A stretch of DNA of 64,000 nucleotides from Phytophthora colocasiae (lineage: Eukaryota; Oomycota; Peronosporomycetes; Peronosporales; Peronosporaceae): positions 124,001 to 188,000 of the forward strand of contig JAGKQI010000081.1 in assembly GCA_018806915.1 (NCBI GenBank), in the 5' to 3' direction. The notes below the pieces were generated by a model. The model made no database searches. It was given only the letters and a program-made list of their open reading frames with translations, and was not told the DNA's origin. Shown here piece by piece: positions 19,157-30,793 of this stretch; position 1 is the first letter of the stretch; each line of letters starts with the position of its first letter. The position numbers were made by a program, and so were the translations under genes.

Positions 19157-22100
19157 ATGGCACAGCGCGGACTTTCGGGACATGGCGAGATGGACCGACG
19201 CCGGCGCGCCAGCTCCAACTACTTCGAGTTGGATGCCGATCGCCGCCGCAACAAGTCAGAGCGCTCGGAGCGCTTCAGCCAGCGCCTGAACACGATGGAC
19301 GTGACGCCCGCGAGCTTCAAAGGCGCGTCCACGGACGACGAAGCGGCCATTGATTACTGCTGCGAATTTCTGAAGGCTAAATTCGGATTCCAGGAAGGAT
19401 CAGTGAGCAACCAGCGTGAACACGTGCTACTTCTTTTGGCAAACGGCAAAGCTCGTTGTTTGCCGAGTGACGCAGCTGACCAGCACCTGGTGCAACTCGC
19501 TAACAAGCTTTTCTCTAACTACCGTTCGTGGTGCAAATTTATCCACACGAATCCTGTGACGTATACTGGAAGTGGTATTCCGCACTCTACACCTTCTGGC
19601 AATATGTACATGGACGTCATGTTGTATTTCCTTATTTGGGGAGAAGCAGCCAATGTCCGTCACATGCCAGAATGTGTATGCTACCTGTTCAATCAGATGC
19701 TGACAATGGTAAATGCCGACCCTCAAGGCCATGAGCGGCAACCTGAAGGCTGGTACTTGGATCAAGTGATCCGCCCCATTTGGAGAGAAGCCAGCAACAT
19801 GAAGCGTCGTAACGCGCTTGGCAAACCTTTGGAACACGTGAAAATCCGAAATTACGACGACATCAACGAGTACTTTTGGAAACAGCACTGTCTAAGCATT
19901 CCGGTGACTCAAGTGGGCCAGAACTGACGCAAAAATCACGGCAAGACGTTCTACGAACACCGAAGTATTTTCACGTTGGTGCTCAACTACTACCGTATTT
20001 TCCAGTTCAACATCATGTTCCTGGTTCTCCTTTCGGTCTTGGCTTTTGCAGTGACCATTTCGCCAGACGGTGGTAAAAGTGGGTGGGTGCAATTTGGACG
20101 GATTGGTGACGTGGTGGAACCGTACACTACTCGGGACTTGAAAATTGCCATTGTTTCCATCCCGCTCAGTCTCAGTTTGATGGCCTTTTGCAAGTGTGTC
20201 ATGGAAGTTTGCCACGGATGGCACTTGCTGACATCTAAGGAGAGTTCAGCCACGAGCTCGCGCTCGTTCACGTACGGAACGGCTCTTACCACTCGTATCA
20301 TTTGGAACGGAGGCTTTGCCGTTTTGTTCGGAATCATGATCTACGTGCCTATGAACGAAGACAAGGACACGACACTGCTGGACAATTTGTACCCGCTCTG
20401 CGGTGCCTACATCCTGCCTGGTTTGCTTGTGTTGCTGACACAGGCGTTCGCACCTCAGGTTATCAACGGAACGTTTGCAGCCAAGTTTGTTCGTGAAGGT
20501 GAGAGCTGCTATGTTGGTCAGGACATGACGCCTCCTTTTTCGTACCAGGTCAAGTACATTTTGTTCTGGATCTTGCTGTGGATCGTCGAGGCCATCACGT
20601 CGTACTTTATTCTGGTTCGTCCGCTGATGCTGCCAACGTTGGAGCATTTACGCCATGACGCTGGAATACCAGAACTCTCTGGTGTCGTTCCACAACATTG
20701 GCATTATCATCGCTCTGTGGCTGCCGGTGGTGTTCATTTTCAACTACGCTACGCAGGTTTACTTCACGATCTTCCAGGCTCTGCTCGGTGGATTCCAGGG
20801 TATTCTCATGAAGACGGGCGAGATCCGCGGAGCCAAGGAAATGACCAAGGCTTTCCGTGTTGCTCCTCAGTTGTTCGACCAGAAGGTTGTAACGCTTCTA
20901 GCTCGCTCGAGCGACGCTACTGCCAGTGAAACTGACTCCACCCGTGCTAGCGCTCTGGCTGCTGCGTACGAGTCGCAAATGATGCTGCGCTTCGTTGTGG
21001 TGTGGAATGAGATTGTGAACTCGTTCCGTGAGGGCGATTTGCTGGACGACAAGGAGGCTGCTATCCTTCAGTACGACATCCGCAGCACCGGTGAAGTGTT
21101 CGAACCAGTGTTCCTGTCGGCTGGTAAGTTGACGGAAGCTATGGGATTGGCTATCAAGACGGCTAAGGACGGCAAGGGCGAGTCCCAGCTGCGTGTGACG
21201 CTTGTGGAGAACGACTGCCTCTCAGCTATCCGCTCGTTCTTCACTGCCAGCATGTACGTTGTCAGCGCTCTGTTCGGCAACGACGACGCTGATGTGGTCG
21301 ATGGTTTCCGTATGCTCGAGGAGATCGCTTCTAGCGGCGGCTTCCTCAAGTCGTTCAATGTGCGTGAACTGGCAAGTCTTCGTGTTGCTGCTGTTGACCT
21401 ACTGGAAGAGATCTTGGACCTGCCGGACCCTGACGTGCAGTCGCAACACATCCCGAACGCTCGTGTGCACTCGATGGGTGTAATTCGCAACTTCGTCTCC
21501 AAGATGGAAGCTTTCCTGAACGGTGTGCAGTCGTTCTGCGTGGACCCTGCTCTTCAGCGCAAGTTCGCCAACTCCAAGTTCTGCTCTAGCGCGAACGGAT
21601 ACATGTTCGCTTCCCGTGGTCTTGTGAACCTATTCTGCAGTGATACTGCTATGGGTGCTGCTACGCGTGCGTGTCTGTTGTTGTCTCTGGACCGGTCGGA
21701 GGCGATGCCCCGTACGACAGAGGCCCAGCGTCGTCTTGGTTTCTTCATGAAGTCGCTCGTCATGGATATCCCTCAGCTCCGTTCCATCAAGGAGATGCGC
21801 AGTTTTTCCGTTGTGACTCCGTTCTACGCTGAAACGGTGTTGTTCTCGCTCAAGGACCTGAATGACCCGCTGGTGAACCACCCGATCTTCCAACAGGTGG
21901 AAGAGGATGGCAAGAACCTGACAATCCTTAAGTACTTGACGAAAATCCACCAGGAAGAATGGGACAACTTTTTGGAGCGTGTGGATGTGAGTTCCGCCGA
22001 GGAGGCTCAGAAGAACCACCCCGAAGAGATCCGTCTGTGGGCGTCGTACCGTGGCCAAACTCTGGCTCGTACCGTGCAGGGCATGATGATGTACGAGGAT

Positions 22101-25100
22101 GCGATCAAGATCTTGCACTGGTTGGAAATTGGCTCAAGTCCTGGTAAGTCCGGGGAGCAGAAGCAGAACCAGCTGCAGGACATGGTCCGCCTGAAATTCT
22201 CGTACATTTGCGCCTGTCAGGTGTACGGCAAGCACCGTCTAGAAGGTAAAGCCCAGGCTGCCGATATAGACTACCTCCTGCGTGAGTACCCGAACCTGCG
22301 TGTGGCTTATGTGGATACAGTGGAGCGTGAGGGTGGAGAGAAATCGTTCGATACAGTGCTGATCAAGAGCGAATCCGACGAGATTGTAGAAGTGTACCGT
22401 TATTCCCTTCCTGGCGACCCAATTCTGGGCGAAGGTAAGCCTGAGAACCAGAACAACGCCATCCCGTTCACACGTGGCGAGTTCGTCCAAACGATTGATA
22501 TGAACCAGCAACACTACTTCGAGGAGTGCCTAAAGATGCCGCAACTCCTGTGCACGGCAGACTTGCACTCGTCCAAGAAGCCTGTGTCCATTATTGGCAT
22601 GCGTGAGCACATTTTCACGGGTAACGCCAGTTCTCTAGCTAAGTTCAAAACGTGGCAGGAGCTGGTGTTCGTCACGCTTTCTCAGCGTGTTCTTGCTGAT
22701 CCTCTGTACGTGCGTATGCACTACGGTCACCCCGATGTTTTCGACAAGGTGTTGGCTATCACGCGTGGCGGTGTGTCCAAGGCTTCCAAGGGTATTAATC
22801 TGTCTGAGGATGTTTTCGCTGGTTTCAACTGCACCCTGCGTGGCGGAGTGGTGACCCACGTGGAGTTCATGCAGTGTGGTAAGGGTCGTGATGTGGCTCT
22901 GTCGCAGATCTCGATGTTCGAAGGTAAATTAGCCAACGGTGCCGGCGAAACTTCCCTGGCCCGTGAAGCTCATCGTATGGGTCAGTTCATGGATTTCTTC
23001 CGTCTGAACTCAATGTACTACTCACACACTGGTTTCTACTACGCCACGTGGATGACGATCGTCACGACGTTTGTGTACATGTACTGCAAGGTCTACATCG
23101 CTCTGTCGGGCGTGCAGACACAGATTGTGTACAACATGAACACGACGGAGATCATCATGGACAATTCGCTCGACTACGGCTTCGATGACCGCGTGTTCCA
23201 CGACATGGACTCAGTGTACAACACGCAGTACTACATCCAGGCTGGTCTGTTCTTGTCGCTGCCGCTGATTTGTGTGTACTTCGCTGAAATGGGTTTGCGT
23301 CGCGGTCTCGTGCAGTTCTTGGAAATGGTGTGCACTCTGGGTCCGGCTTTCTTCATTTTCCAGCTTGGAACGACTATGCACTTCTTCGACAACAACTTGC
23401 TGCACGGCGAAGCACAGTACAAGGCTACGGGGCGTGGATTTAAGATTACACGTGAGACGTTCGTGCTGCTATACAAGGCGTACGCTAACAGTCACTACCG
23501 CAAGGCTATGGAGCTCGTTGGACTGTGTCTGGTTTACTTGTCGTTCGGCAAGTTCGACATTTGTGACACTTCAGTGGCTGGCGAGACGAACTCGTTCGCT
23601 TTTGAATACTGTGAGACGTCACAGAGCTTCGGTGTGCAGACGTTCGCTATCTGGGTGATCGCTGTGGTGTGGCTCGTGTCTCCGTACATCTTCAACACGG
23701 ACGGACTCGACTGGGAGAAGACCAAGGCCGATGTGACGGCCTGGGCCAAGTGGATGTACGCTGCAGAGGACTACAAGGATGAAGACGCGGTGATGGTGGG
23801 TGGATGGATTGGCTGGTGGAAGGGCGAGCTCAAGCTGTACCACAACACGAAGCCTATTGCTCGCTTCACGGTCATTTTGCGTGAATGTCGTCACTTCGTA
23901 CTCATGTGGTACGTGGTGGCCCTCGAATGGGAAATCCTGACGGTCGGCCTGGTGTTTGGCGCTGCCGTGGTCACTGTTCTGGCTATGGGTCTCTTCGGAG
24001 CTGTCGGCGCTATGATGCGCAATATGAAGGCGTCAACCCGCGCGATCTTGTACACGTTTGTGGTGGCTGTGGCTCTTATTGCGTTCTTTGTGGTCACGCT
24101 CGTCATTTCTGACTTGAGCTTCACCCGTGCGATCTCTCTGTTTTTTGGCTACATGGCTGCTCTGTACGGAATCAACGAGATGGCACGCATGTACAGCTTC
24201 GCGAACTCGGGGATTGCTACTGTTGGCATGTTCCAGCAGTTGGCATTCTTTTTCGACTTTGTGTTCGCGGTAGCTATGATCGCCCCGCTTCTCGTCATGT
24301 CGGCGATTCCGTTCCTAAACATTATCCAAACGCGTATGATGTACAACAAGGGCTTCTCGGAGGTCGTCTCAGCTTCGTCGCAGTACGCCTTTTCCCTCGC
24401 TGCCTTCATGGGTGTGCTGGGCGGCATGGGCTGTGGCTGGCTGTTCCACTTGTTCACTACACTTGAGAGCACGGCTGGTTTCCTAAGTTACGTTACAACG
24501 TACGATCTGCTGGATGGCAACGTCGGGGATGGCTCAGTAACGTACGCGTTCTACTTCGCCAGCATGGTGGGCACGTTCGTGGCCGGTTTTCTGAACTACT
24601 TTATTGGCCGTCGACTGTCGATCGTCTTCGGTGGATTATTAACTGTACTTGGTATGCTCGGTGTGAGCGCAGTTCAGACCGGTGGTGAAGGCTTCTTGAT
24701 GCCTGGTATCTGCCTGCTTGGCGGCTCTGTGGGTGTGCTGCTACCTACTTTGGCTGTATACATCTACGAGATTTCGACCCGTGACATGCGTGGCAAGGCG
24801 CTGCTACTCCTGGGCAGTGGCTTCATCCTTGGCATCTTGTTCGCTGCCTGGTTCTCCTCGTCGTCAAACGAAGTTGGCTGGGTGTGGCAGGTGTTTATTG
24901 CGACCATTATCCTTTCGATCATGACCCCGGCGGTCTACATCTTCCCAGAAAGTCCGTACTGGGTGTACATGCGTGAAGGTCTGGAGTCGTGCGAGCGTTG
25001 CCTGGCTGTTCTGCGTCGTAAGGAGGGCGTGTCGGAAGAACTACGCATGATCCGCGACGAAGAGGCTGGAAGCGACGACTCGAGTGCTAACGGCGGCACG

Positions 25101-25844
25101 TCGTTCCTCAAGTTCATGATGGGTTTGTTCCTGATGCTTGTCTCCAGTATCTTCCTGGGCTGCGTCAATATGTATCTGTCGGACACGTTCCGCAGCATCG
25201 AAGACGCGACGTACATGTTCGTGAACTGCATGGGCTTGCAGTTCCTTGGTGCGCTCTTTTCGTTCTTCTTCATGGACCGCATCGACCACAAGCGCATCCT
25301 GTTCTGCACGTTGCTTCCCATGGCCGGTCTAGTGTTTGTTCTTGGTCTGAACGACAAATCGGAGTTTGTGACGGGCGACAGCAGGTACTTGCTGTTGCAG
25401 ATCGTTGGTCTGCTGCTCTACTTCTTCGCTGGACTGGGAATCACGTCTGTGCCTTGGGTGTCGTGCGTGGGACTGTTCAACACGAGACAGCGCGCAGTGT
25501 ACGTGACCGTCTACTTCATGGTGTTTTTCCTGCTGCCCGTGTGTGCCACGTACATCCGCTCAAGCGAGTCACTAAGCGGTGACCAGTACATCTACCTGTT
25601 CGCGTTAACTGGCTGCTGTGTAGTGGCAACGGCACTTTTGTTCACTGTGGGAACCCTCAAGAACGGTATGGTCTGCACTAAGGGTGAGATGGAGGCCGAG
25701 CGCGCACGTCTGCGTCGTATCCGGGCATCTCGTCGCAGTGCGCGCACGCCCGGCAGTGCTCGATCAAGGAACTTCAGCCGTTCGCGGGCGAAGTCGCACT
25801 CGAACTACCAGATGTTCGAGTCGCCTGTTGGCAGCGCGCCGTAG
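19157..25844 (+). CDS. Callose (1,3-beta-glucan) synthase of FKS type fused to a C-terminal MFS sugar-transporter-like module
   Basis: A polytopic plasma-membrane glycosyltransferase that makes 1,3-beta-glucan from UDP-glucose. Start ATG at 19157. An FKS1 domain-1 region (DVMLYFLIWGEAANVRHMPEC, about 150-175) precedes an N-terminal membrane cluster (about 275-560). The GT48 core runs from about 855 to 1310: FSVVTPFYAETVLFS, ARTVQGMMMYEDA, RMHYGHPDVFD, SKGINLSEDVFAG, QCGKGRDVALSQI and FFRLNSMYYSHTGFY. After the C-terminal membrane cluster comes an unexpected MFS domain (about 1740-2165) with FIGRRLS, PESPYWVYMREG and MDRIDHKR motifs. A basic Ser/Arg tail ends it (RRIRASRRSARTPGSARSRN). Two breaks: an in-frame TGA at 19925-19927, probably replacing TGG in ..VGQN*RKNHGKTFYEHR, and an extra base at about 20641 (TTGGAGCATT). 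Everything else is open for 1729 codons, so these look like errors or recent lesions. Confidence 0.93.
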
Positions 25845-26680
25845 TCTACGGCCCGTAGATGGTGCTAGGCTTTGGCAAGATGCCGATTGTACTCTACCTG
25901 AGTCGCTCTTGTTTCCCATGCATCTTGCTTTTACTTTACACATGATAATCGTTAATTCAACGAAAGTTTTTCCATAACTTCAGCATCTTTTTACTTCCAC
26001 AAGTGATGAAGCCATAGGAATTGCCTCAAGTTGAGGGCAAGAAGATGAGTGTCGATGTGTATGTTGTTCTAACGTAGCGTCTGGTTGTCTTCAACTTCAG
26101 ATTGAGCCTAACAACGCTTCAACCTTTCTGAACTCTTCAACTTGTGTCAATGAGCAACACTCAAGCCACTACAGACCTCCCAAAACTTTATTGTTTCTTC
26201 ATTGGCACTTATCAGGTGCTCCCTTTTCTTTTGTCTGTCTGCGCGCTCCGACACTGACGTGAGCTCCCCACGCTGTTAAATTATGAATACTCCTACAACA
26301 GTTGACCAAACAACTAACTCACCCAGCAAAAGCTGGGGATGGCGACGCGCTCCAGTAGTTTCGACCAGCGTCAACTGGAATGGCCTAATAGAAACGTCGC
26401 GTATGTGGACAGCTCTCTCACTTCCACGTGGTGATCCTGAGTCTCGCTTCTCCCAGCGATGCGGTCTCGATTCCTTGTGTAGCCTTCATGCAGCTACACA
26501 CCAGAAGATCTGAAACTCTTATGAGTCAGCAGAAACATCCGAGACAACCGGTATCTCTCGTTCACCTGTTGACGGTCCATCGTCTACGCGCTGCATCTTC
26601 CTTCGTACGTCACAAGTTCCCGAGCTCTTGCGTTTGTTTCTCGTTTCCTGTAAGCCCCTATCCGAGGCGCGCCTTAAATT
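25845..26680. other. Intergenic, about 0.8 kb
   Basis: Convergent 3' ends of the callose synthase and NIPP1 genes. I see no gene, repeat or structural RNA here. Confidence 0.5.
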
Positions 26681-27891
26681 TCAATCGGTGTTGACCAGTT
26701 CTGTCCTCCGTAGATCCTCCTGCACCTGTACGGCGTCTGAATCCACGTCATCCATCTCTGCCCCCTCATCAAGAGCATCTGGAATGATCTCCGGCGGTTG
26801 GCCGCAGAAGTGAACACGCTTTGGTTCACCCTGTTGTTCGTCGGCCGGATCGTCCAGGTAGACGCTAAGGTCCGCTGTGCTGCCACTCTGATCCGACGAT
26901 CCGGACGCCTGCGAGTTCCCTGATTGTCCACGCGAGCGTTTCCTCACTGGTCCAAGCCCTGCAAGTCCCAGCAGCTGAACACCATCTGCACTACCTCTCC
27001 GGTCGCATTCAGGCGCCATCAGCATCAACGTATCCTGATCTGGAGCCTGTGGCTGCAATTGAAGCTCAGGAACCTGACCGACCGGCGCCATCGGGAACAT
27101 GGGCGGCATGCTCCGTCGCGTCGGCGACAGCTCCAAACGGTGCGTGATCTGCGAGTTCAGCATCGTGTTCTGCTGTAGCTGCAACTCTTCAAACGGGAGA
27201 CCCACGCGGTTCTGGATAATTTCAGCAATCTGCTCGCGGGAGTCAAATGACTGCACAAAACAGCATCTTCAGCACAATTTTTTTTCAATTTCCCATTACA
27301 ACAACAAAAACATACCTTGAACGTGTAAGTGCGTGAAGATCCTCCGAATTTCAACACGGCACCATGCACAACCAGTGTTGGTTGCAGAGCAGTCAGCCTT
27401 AATCCATCCACGAACGTTCCGTGAGCCGATCCAAGGTCCACCAAGTACGTTGCGCCTTTCTCATGGTGGACAATGGTCGCATGAAGTCTCGAGATGGAGC
27501 AATGACTTAGTACAATGTCACACACAGCGGCATTGCGTCCAATGAGGTAAAACGCCTTTTGATCCACCGTTTGCTGCAAATACAACAAAGAAACCTGTCA
27601 GCTTTAAGCACTCATTCTGTCACTACTTGTCATATTTCTTACCGTAGCAATGAGAACATGTTCCTTATACACATCCAGCAGTGAAATCGACTTGGGAGGC
27701 TTCTGCATACACCTTTATTCAAAATAAAAAAATTAAGTTCAGTTTATTAAAAAAATGGGGGAGAGAATAATTAATTCGTACCATGTTGGAGCGGGGAACG
27801 GCACCGTCGGCGGTGCAATGGGGTCGAGGAACTTGGGCTGCGCCACGAACGAGGCCAAGTGGAGTCTCGGCAGCTGCAGAGCCTGTTCCAT
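26681..27891 (-). CDS. NIPP1/PPP1R8 homolog: FHA-domain nuclear inhibitor of protein phosphatase 1
   Basis: Four exons: 27782-27891, 27643-27712, 27316-27573 and 26681-27250, all with GT..AG borders and phases that agree, giving about 335 residues. The N-terminus ..FPAPTWCMQKPPKSISLLDVYKEH matches the NIPP1 layout CPTW..KPP..LDV before the FHA fold. The FHA domain has YLIGRNAAVCDIVL, SISRLHATIVHH, LVDLGSAHGTFVDG and FGGSSRTYTFK: GR, SxxH and NG-type phosphothreonine-binding positions are present. Further on, KRVHFCGQPPEIIPD supplies the RVxF docking motif for PP1. NIPP1 targets PP1 to spliceosome factors and chromatin in the nucleus. The middle is Gln/Pro-rich. It shares a 505-bp divergent promoter with ENY2. 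Reading is intact. Confidence 0.9.
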
Positions 27892-28396
27892 CGGTCGCTA
27901 TTTAGCTGAAAAAAAAAGCGCTGTTGGCTGCCTGGGGGTGAAAGTTGCAGTGGCGAATGCGAACGAAAGTCGCTTGCAACGAGAGAGAGAGAGGGGAAGG
28001 AGCCCCGCACGACAAGACGGTTGCTATCTGCTGCTTTATCTGCTAAGGCGAGTCGTGCGCAACAGGACGAACTGCAGGTGCCTATCGATGTCACTTTGGT
28101 TTTTTGCCTACGACCGGACACTTTTTGCTGCCCTTTTTCTGGCAGGCAGAGAGGGCCCACGATGCGACGTTATTGGTCCGAACGCAATGGAGCCAGACCA
28201 AGGTCTCTTTATGCGTTTCGGCAGTTTCGCAATTGCATACTGAAACGCTTATTTCCTGGGAAAGAAGCTCATGCTAGATGGAAGGAAGACATTTTTCACC
28301 AATTGGAAACGATATTGCTTTGTTAAGGTCGGACTATTGGTGGAAAAGCCAGTGGCGGATACTTTGAATCGCCCCAGCACAAAGCGTGACACCAGG
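27892..28396. promoter_or_regulatory. Divergent promoter between NIPP1 and ENY2
   Basis: 505 bp separate the two start codons, which face away from each other. It contains a GA-rich run (about 27986-28003) and CCAAT-type TATTGG (28170-28175) and CCAATTGG (28298-28305) boxes. I see no other gene here. Confidence 0.45.
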
Positions 28397-28989
28397 ATGG
28401 AAGAGTACGTTTTCGCTTCGTTGTCCTCTTGCCAGTGTCGTCGCCCGCCTTACGTTTCGGTGCCTTGCCTTTTGTGCTTGAAGAGCTCATGTTGACCGCC
28501 AGCGGCAGGACGAGCAGCAGAGGGTCCGGATCAGCGAGAGATTGGTGCAAAGCGGCGAGAAGGAGAGGCTCAAGGAGCTGCTGCGTCTGAAGTTGGTGGA
28601 ATGCGGCTGGCGCGATGAGATGAAGCTGCACTGCAAAGGTTTTTTCTGTTTGGTGCAATTGCACAGGATTTATCGAGGAAGCCGGCAGAAGGTTTACTGA
28701 ACTTGTGCTGCGATTGTCAATGGCCACGTAGAGGTGATCCGGAATAAGGGCATCGACCAAGTGACTGTCGAAGATCTGATTGAGGAGATTACACCCAAAG
28801 GAAGAGGTGAAAAGAGCAGCGGCTGTTAAACGAATGAGGTACATGTAGTGACTTACTAAACGTTGTTTGCTTACAGCGTCAGTGCCTGAAGATATTAAGA
28901 GCGAGTTGCTGGAGAAGATCAAATCATTTATTGAAAAGGAAATGGAGGCAGACAAAACGGAGGAGAGGGCTGTTACTGGCGACAAGTAG
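28397..28989 (+). CDS. ENY2/Sus1 transcription and mRNA-export factor
   Basis: Small helical protein shared by the SAGA deubiquitinase module and the TREX-2 mRNA export complex. Exons: 28397-28404 (only 8 coding nt), 28484-28638, 28732-28806, 28877-28989; sum 351 nt, 116 residues. Diagnostic runs: RISERLVQSGEKERLKELLR, LKLVECGWRDEMKLHCK, EVIRNKGIDQVTVEDLIEEI, TPKGRASVPEDIKSELLEKI. These follow animal ENY2 almost position by position. The last three exons are firm. The first exon is my inference: exon 2 has no ATG and an upstream stop, while ATGGAAGA|GTACGT at 28397 joined to |AGCTCATGTT gives MEEAHVDRQRQDEQQ in frame. Sus1 genes are known for multiple introns across eukaryotes. No frame breaks. 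Confidence 0.88.
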
Positions 28990-29309
28990 GCTTCACTAGC
29001 CCATGCGAACTAAATTCACAGACGTACACAGTCGCAAATGGCTACGTGAGTTAATACAGCAGGCAAGAAAATCCAGCAGGAACAGACTGAGTTCCCATTG
29101 ACATTATTACCACATGGAGCTGCGTTGCATGACGCTTCACAAAGCTTTTCTTTCGCGCTGGAAGGTTAGGTACACCTAACACTAATGTGAAAATTACTTC
29201 GGTATATTTTTCAAATTAGTGTAAACAACACAATATAATGTGCATCACACTAAAATCTCATTGTGCGGCTGCCACTCACTCGCACAAATTAGCTCAAGCT
29301 CGGACGAAG

Positions 29310-29708
29310 ATGGTGGTGAGACTGCGCTTGGCTCGTTGGGGACATGGGACCTGCCCTTCTACCGCATTGTGGCTGCAGACGCTCGTGCTCCGCGTGATGG
29401 CAAGCACCTGGAGATTGTACGTGTCATCGATTGATTTATCTTATAATATCATTATCCAGTCGAAAAGTTTTATTGACAATTGTTATTTATTATTATTTTT
29501 GCAACAGCTTGGCACGTTCAATCCGATTGCTGCAAGTGACGGTGTGAAGGAGCTTCGTGTGAACAGTCAGCGCGTGCGCTACTGGATGTCCGTAGGCGCA
29601 CAACCTTCCGACCGTGTGGCACACCTTTTGGGTTTGGCCAATGTCTTGCCCATGCCCCCCACTCGTCAATACACCAAGAAGAACGTGGCTAAGAAGGACC
29701 GCGAGTAG
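29310..29708 (+). CDS. Mitochondrial ribosomal protein bS16 (MRPS16); one base missing in exon 1
   Basis: Exon 1 29310-29416, intron 29417-29507 (GTACGT..CAACAG), exon 2 29508-29708. Starts MVVRLRLARWG, continues LPFYRIVAADARAPRDGKHLEI, then LGTFNPIA and ..RVRYWMSVGAQPSDRVAHLLGLANVLP, the complete bS16 fold of the small ribosomal subunit. The C-terminus is a short Lys-rich tail. Total coding length is 308 nt, one short of a multiple of three: the frame changes inside the GGGG run at 29338-29341, between RWG and TWDLPFYRI. The flanking protein is perfectly conserved, so a missing G in the consensus is the likely cause. Confidence 0.88.
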   Translation: MVVRLRLARWGHGTCPSTALWLQTLVLRVMASTWRLYVSSIDLSYNIIIQSKSFIDNCYLLLFLQQLGTFNPIAASDGVKELRVNSQRVRYWMSVGAQPSDRVAHLLGLANVLPMPPTRQYTKKNVAKKDRE

Positions 29709-29819
29709 ACATCAGACCAGAGAAGCTGGAGACGGCTAACCCGGAGTAGAGAGAGTTTACATGTTTCACTTCAAGCCTTTTTCTCTTTGAAAACTTTGCA
29801 ATGCTTTGACAACTTTCTG

Positions 29820-29980
29820 ATAGAATGAAGTAGTTGTATGGTTCTAACAATTGCTACATACATGTAGGTCAAGTCTACTTCCTGGAGGTACGAGTGCAAG
29901 GAGCAGGTCCACAAGTAGAACTTCAGCCTTTGAGTATGTGCCCACCCTAACTGTTGGTTGAATGGCTGGAAGATGAAGAA
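29820..29980 (-). pseudogene. NOP14 3'-end fragment 1
   Basis: Collinear with 40316-40460 in the same orientation (gaatgaagtag.. and GTCAAGTCTACTTCCTGG.GGTACGAG). It covers the last codons and 3' flank of NOP14, with many substitutions. It is an inverted counterpart of the end of fragment 2 beside it. Confidence 0.7.
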
Positions 29981-29994
29981 GATACCATTTTGAT

Positions 29995-30640
29995 TTGTCT
30001 CTCAGTGGTGTCAAGAGTTGAGTTCGCTGTTGATTCTGCTGGACGCTCCGTCGGCTCAATACGCGTCGTTGCTTTCGTTCGACGAGCTGTTCTCCCCGCT
30101 GTACTTGCTGGAAGACACCAAAGTGTCGGAAGTGAACGCTGTCATCTCGAAACTCCACACTCGTCTCGAGACCTGCTGGAGTGCTCGGCGTCCGCTTCGA
30201 CTGCAGAGTTTTGCACCAACGATTCTGCCGACATTTGCACCGCAGTTCGGCGAGAACTACACCGTGCGCAAGGACAAAACTGCTCCAAAGGACACCGCCC
30301 AACTCAAGCAGCTCAAGCGCCAGGTCAAGAGAGCTCGCAAGGGCGCGGCTCGCGAACTGCGTCGCGATGCAGAGTTTATCCACCGCGAGAAGCAGAAGGA
30401 AGAAGAAGCTCGTTTATCGGCCAAGGAGGAGAAGCAGAAGGAGATCCGACGTTGGCTCGAGGAACAGAACGCCACATTCAACCAACAAGTTCGCAAGGGT
30501 GGCCACATGCTCAGGGCGGAGGTTCTGCTCGTGGACCTGCTCCTCGCGCTCGTACCCCCAGGAAGTAGACTTTGCATTAGATTCATGCCACTCGACTACT
30601 TTTAAAAAGGTTGGCCACGAACACCTGTATATGGAGAGTA
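29995..30640 (+). pseudogene. NOP14 3'-end fragment 2 (inverted relative to the parent gene)
   Basis: Encodes the C-terminal part of NOP14: FDELFSPLYLLEDTKVSEVN, LHTRLETCWSARRPLRLQSF, ENYTVRKDKTAPKDTAQLKQ, and ends near TAG at about 30569. It matches 40330-40975 of the real gene on the other strand, with a short deletion of the LHALVKQ segment and a frame change near the end. It lies tail to tail with NTPase copy C, as NOP14 does with copy B, so the two junctions are copies of one another. It has no start or upstream exons and is not a functional gene. Confidence 0.85.
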
Positions 30641-30793
30641 TGCAAACCTGGTGTTTTGTTAAAAGACACATCGACGGTTCTGCCTTAGTTTGCGTGATAA
30701 CGGAAGCCGATTCGGGTTTATCTTCGAAACAAGAATGGACGACAACCTGCCTTCAACGGATCGAGACTGGAAGACATGGAGCCTGAGTCGGTC

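Noticed and set aside
28323..28985. 220-codon minus-strand frame over ENY2
   Set aside because: It lies antisense to exons that match ENY2 position by position; its opening SSSSTKGKAPKRKAG run is a by-product of the ENY2 promoter and intron sequence and leads into non-protein-like sequence.
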